A stretch of 8,883 nucleotides of DNA, taken from positions 1 to 8,883 of the forward strand of contig DOUW01000273.1 of NCBI GenBank assembly GCA_003520365.1, given 5' to 3'. The DNA comes from Massilia sp. Its GTDB lineage: Bacteria > Pseudomonadota > Gammaproteobacteria > Burkholderiales > Burkholderiaceae_D. Below, one piece after another: positions 6,574 through 8,883 of this stretch. Positions within the stretch are counted from its first letter, which is position 1, and each line of letters opens with the position of its first letter. The notes beneath the pieces were generated by a model. It searched no databases. It was not told where the DNA came from and saw only the letters and a program-made list of their open reading frames with translations. The translations under genes and the position numbers were made by a program.

Positions 6574-7356
6574 ATGCGCACTACCCAGGAATTATTTTCA
6601 CTTCAAGGCAAGACCGCACTGGTGACCGGCGGCTCGCGCGGCCTCGGCCTGCAGATGGCGGAGGCGCTCGGCGAGCAGGGCGCGCGCCTGGTGCTTTCCT
6701 CGCGCAAGCAGGACGAGCTCGATACCGCCGTGGCCCACCTGGCGGCCAAGGGCATCGAGGCCTCGGCCATCGCCTGCGATTTGTCGGACGAGGCGAACGT
6801 CCAGCCTTTCGTCGAGGAAGCGCTGCGCCGCCTCGGCCAGATCGACATCCTGATCAACAACGCCGGCGCCAGCTGGGGCGCCCCGGCCGAGGAGCACCCT
6901 TTGGCCGCCTGGGACAAGGTGATGAACCTGAACGTGCGCAGCATCTTCCTGGTGTCGCAGGCGGTCGCGAAACTGTCGATGATCCCGCGCCGCTACGGCC
7001 GCATCGTCAACATCTCCTCGATCGCCGGCCTGGCCGGCAATCCGCCGGGCACCATGAGCACCATCGCCTACAACACCTCGAAGGGCGCGATCGTGAATTT
7101 CACGCGTGCGCTGGCCGGCGAATGGGGACGCCACGGCATCACCGTCAACTCGATCGCGCCGGGCTTTTTCCCGTCCAAAATGACCAAGGGCGTGTTGTCG
7201 ACCATCGGCGCCGACGTGCTGGCCAAGGATGCCCCGCTCGGCCGCCTGGGCGACGACGAGGACCTGAAGGGCGCGGTGGTGCTGTTCGCCTCCGACGCCG
7301 GCAAGCACATCACGGGCCAGATCCTGGCCGTCGACGGCGGCGTATCCGCTGTCTGA
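6574..7356 (+). CDS. SDR family oxidoreductase (FabG-like), first of two in the operon
   Basis: A 260-residue classical short-chain dehydrogenase/reductase, the usual length. The Rossmann cofactor motif TGGSRGLG is at residues 18-25, NNAG at 95-98 and the structural N120 in MNLNV. The catalytic serine lies in NISS (S148/S149), with Y166 and K170 in YNTSK. The PG segment at 196-197 and the C-terminal GQILAVDGG (248-256) are also typical. S42-S43-R44 at the end of the second strand suggests NADP(H) preference, but this is only a guess. It would oxidise a hydroxyl or reduce a keto group, perhaps on an acyl-CoA whose 3-keto form is the thiolase substrate. The ATG follows GGAG (6565-6568) by five bases. 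The next SDR gene begins 11 bases after its stop. Confidence 0.9.
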   Translation: MRTTQELFSLQGKTALVTGGSRGLGLQMAEALGEQGARLVLSSRKQDELDTAVAHLAAKGIEASAIACDLSDEANVQPFVEEALRRLGQIDILINNAGASWGAPAEEHPLAAWDKVMNLNVRSIFLVSQAVAKLSMIPRRYGRIVNISSIAGLAGNPPGTMSTIAYNTSKGAIVNFTRALAGEWGRHGITVNSIAPGFFPSKMTKGVLSTIGADVLAKDAPLGRLGDDEDLKGAVVLFASDAGKHITGQILAVDGGVSAV

Positions 7357-7367
7357 AGGAGAGCATC

Positions 7368-8264
7368 ATGCAGAATTTCAACGGGAAAGTGGCCGTCATC
7401 ACCGGGGCCGGCAGCGGACTGGGACGCGAATTCGCCGAGACCGCGGCGGGACTGGGCATGAAGCTGGTGCTGGCCGACGTCCAGGCCGACGCGCTCGAGA
7501 AGGTCACCGACGCCCTGCTGGCGCGCGGGACCGAGGTGCTGGCCATGGTCTGCGACGTCAGCAAGGCGGCGCACGTGCAGGAATTGGCGGACTCGGCGGT
7601 GGCGCGCTTCCACGGCATCCACCTGGTGTTCAACAACGCCGGCGTCGGCTCGGGTGGCCTGCTCTGGGAAAACAGCGAGCAGGACTGGGAATGGGTGCTG
7701 GGCGTGAACCTGTGGGGCGTGATCCACGGCGTGCGCATCTTCACCCGCACCATGCTCGAGTGCGCGAAGAAGGACCCGTCCTTCGAAGGGCACATCGTGA
7801 ACACGGCCTCGATGGCGGGCCTCCTGAACGCGCCGGCGATGGGCGTCTACAACGTCTCCAAGCACGCCGTGGTTTCGCTGTCGGAAACGCTGTACCACGA
7901 CCTGGAACTGGTCGGGGCGCCGATCGGCACCTCGGTGCTCTGCCCGTACTTCGTGCCGACCGGTATCAGCCACTCGCATCGCAACCGGCCGGAAGACCTG
8001 CGCGGCGAGGGCGGGCCGACCAACAGCCAGATCGCGGCGCAGGCGCTGACGGTCAAGGCGGTGCAATCGGGCAAAGTGTCGGCCGCGGACGTATCGCGCA
8101 TGACCTTCGAGGCCATCGCCGAGAAGCGCTTCTGGATCTTCTCGCATCCGCAGGCGCTGGGCGGCGTCGAGGAGGGCATGAAGGCCCTGCTCGAGGGGCG
8201 CAATCCGCCGGATCCCTACGCGGCCACGCCGCACATCCGCGACATCCTCAAGGCCAAGCTGTAA
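7368..8264 (+). CDS. SDR family NAD(P)-dependent oxidoreductase, second of two in the operon
   Basis: A 298-residue short-chain dehydrogenase with a classical core and an extended C-terminal part. Motifs are TGAGSGLG (12-19), an Asp at the end of strand two (ADVQ, D37, favouring NAD(H)), NNAG (89-92), N114, S148 in NTASMAG and Y161/K165 in YNVSK. Unlike FabG-type enzymes it does not end in the DGG motif. After PYFVPTGI it has about 100 further residues (RNRPEDL, then TFEAIAEKRFWIFSHP), a layout seen in SDRs that act on bulky or longer substrates. The start at 7368 is set by AAGGAG overlapping and following the upstream TGA (7354-7356), giving tight coupling to the first SDR. The two SDRs share little outside the core motifs, so they probably catalyse different steps and are not a recent duplication. 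It is the last gene of the operon; the substrate is unknown. Confidence 0.9.
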   Translation: MQNFNGKVAVITGAGSGLGREFAETAAGLGMKLVLADVQADALEKVTDALLARGTEVLAMVCDVSKAAHVQELADSAVARFHGIHLVFNNAGVGSGGLLWENSEQDWEWVLGVNLWGVIHGVRIFTRTMLECAKKDPSFEGHIVNTASMAGLLNAPAMGVYNVSKHAVVSLSETLYHDLELVGAPIGTSVLCPYFVPTGISHSHRNRPEDLRGEGGPTNSQIAAQALTVKAVQSGKVSAADVSRMTFEAIAEKRFWIFSHPQALGGVEEGMKALLEGRNPPDPYAATPHIRDILKAKL

Positions 8265-8270
8265 GGCCCT

Positions 8271-8298
8271 CGTAGGGTGGGCTCCCCGAGCCCACGCG
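8271..8298. repeat. GTAGGGTGG-type intergenic palindromic repeat, copy 1
   Basis: The element begins CGTAGGGTGG and contains a perfect 8-bp stem, GTGGGCTC (8277-8284) and GAGCCCAC (8288-8295), around a CCC loop. It lies just after the second SDR gene. This type of TAGGGTGGGC/GCCCACGCG sequence is familiar as a scattered intergenic repeat in proteobacterial genomes. It may help end transcription as a hairpin but has no U tract. Confidence 0.65.
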
Positions 8299-8400
8299 GG
8301 GATCCGCGGCCGGGATTCATTTCCGGTCGCGGTCGCCTGTGCGGCAAACCGACCGTTTGTCGAACGCGTGGGCGGCATACGCGCCGCGTGGGTCGCGCGC

Positions 8401-8426
8401 CGTAGGGTGGAGCCGCCCACCCTACG
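8401..8426. repeat. GTAGGGTGG-type intergenic palindromic repeat, copy 2
   Basis: CGTAGGGTGG (8401-8410) and CCACCCTACG (8417-8426) form a perfect 10-bp stem with a 6-base loop, 12 bases beyond the stop of the minus-strand NRDE gene. It shares its first ten bases with copy 1, and the gap between them contains GCGTGGG fragments that look like decayed pieces of the same element. It may act as a weak terminator or RNA-stabilising hairpin for both convergent genes. Confidence 0.7.
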
Positions 8427-8438
8427 CGGCAGTCCGGC

Positions 8439-8883
8439 TCAGGGCCGCAGGATGCGTTCGTGCAGCTCGGCCGGCGCATTCTCGTACAACTTGACCACCG
8501 TCGAGGTGCGGGTGCCGTAGCCCGGCGTTTCGATGCACACCGCCGACAGCACCCGCTCCAGGTCGATCGGCACGCCGGTCTCGGGCAGGCGCATGTCGGG
8601 CGCGCGCGTGGTGTCGGCCAGCATCTCGAAATAGGCGTCTTCCGGCGCGCCCTGGCACAGCAGGCTGGCGAACTGGGCCTTGGTGCGGGTGACCTTCGGC
8701 CACGGCGCGTCGAGCAGGCCGTTCGAGATGCCGTAGATGCGGCCGGGCTCGAGCGGCTGGCCGTTGCGGGCGTCGTCGCCGGCGCGGTTCGAGTACCAGT
8801 ACAGGGCGCTCGCATCGCCCAGCACCAGGTTGTAGCCGTTGTAGACGTCGCCGCGCGCGGCGACCAGCTCGAGGTACTCGGCG
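8439..8883 (-). CDS. NRDE / TANGO2 family protein, C-terminal part (5' end outside window)
   Basis: The minus-strand frame is open to the window edge, so only the last 147 residues are visible, ending at TGA 8441-8439. The visible part has features of the NRDE (transport and Golgi organisation 2) family: a YNGYNLVLGD segment, then ALYWYSNRAGD, then LEPGRIYGISNGLLDAPWPKV, and late in the protein a TPGYGTRTSTVV block followed by HERIL. In homologues the NRDE signature lies near the N-terminus, outside the window. The YNGYN...SNG...TRTSTVV order is distinctive. The bacterial members have no firmly assigned activity; the eukaryotic one is linked to lipid and heme metabolism. A GTG at 8825 is internal and not a likely start, since the conserved YNGYN block lies before it. 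Confidence 0.85.
   Translation of the reverse strand, partial: AEYLELVAARGDVYNGYNLVLGDASALYWYSNRAGDDARNGQPLEPGRIYGISNGLLDAPWPKVTRTKAQFASLLCQGAPEDAYFEMLADTTRAPDMRLPETGVPIDLERVLSAVCIETPGYGTRTSTVVKLYENAPAELHERILRP

Noticed and set aside
7068..8420. A 450-codon minus-strand frame across both SDR genes and the repeat region
   Set aside because: It is antisense to two SDR genes with intact motifs and runs through intergenic palindromes; no homology-like features are visible.

Overview
The window looks like ordinary chromosome from a high-GC betaproteobacterium. Codon use, protein style and the small GTAGGGTGG-type intergenic repeats fit the Oxalobacteraceae (Massilia-like). This is inference from gene style only, because no rRNA or other marker gene is present.

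Left part (1-997): the 3' end of an MFS transporter gene is followed, with a 4-base ATGA overlap, by a COG2345-type winged-helix regulator carrying a C-terminal cysteine cluster. The two genes are translationally coupled.

Second block (1069-2726): a LysR-family regulator gene on the minus strand is divergent from an FMN-dependent NADH-azoreductase gene (azoR type). The LysR frame is broken once, at a run of six G on the plus strand; adding one base restores a 299-residue protein of normal LysR length. The 129-base gap between them holds a perfect 12-bp palindrome, placed where a LysR protein would bind to control azoR. This block looks lower in GC than its neighbours. A strong hairpin terminator (2849-2876) follows azoR and mainly serves the convergent transporter gene.

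Third block (2900-4600, minus): a 566-residue MFS transporter of the metabolite:H+ symporter (MHS) type, with a hydrophilic insert of about 120 residues between late transmembrane helices. Its 384-base upstream region is shared with the divergent operon and contains four 11-bp-phased direct repeats.

Fourth block (4985-8264, plus): a probable operon of thiolase, Dabb-domain protein, SDR dehydrogenase and a second SDR dehydrogenase. The enzyme set suggests degradation (or synthesis) of an acyl-CoA intermediate: the SDRs would oxidise or reduce hydroxy/keto groups and the thiolase would cleave a 3-ketoacyl-CoA. The divergent transporter may import the substrate. The substrate cannot be read from the sequence.

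Right edge (8265-8883): two GTAGGGTGG-type palindromic repeats, then the 3' part of a minus-strand NRDE/TANGO2-family gene that runs off the window. I see no mobile element, CRISPR array, RNA gene or clearly novel system. The most useful points for follow-up are the LysR frameshift, the phased repeats and the undefined thiolase/Dabb/SDR operon.
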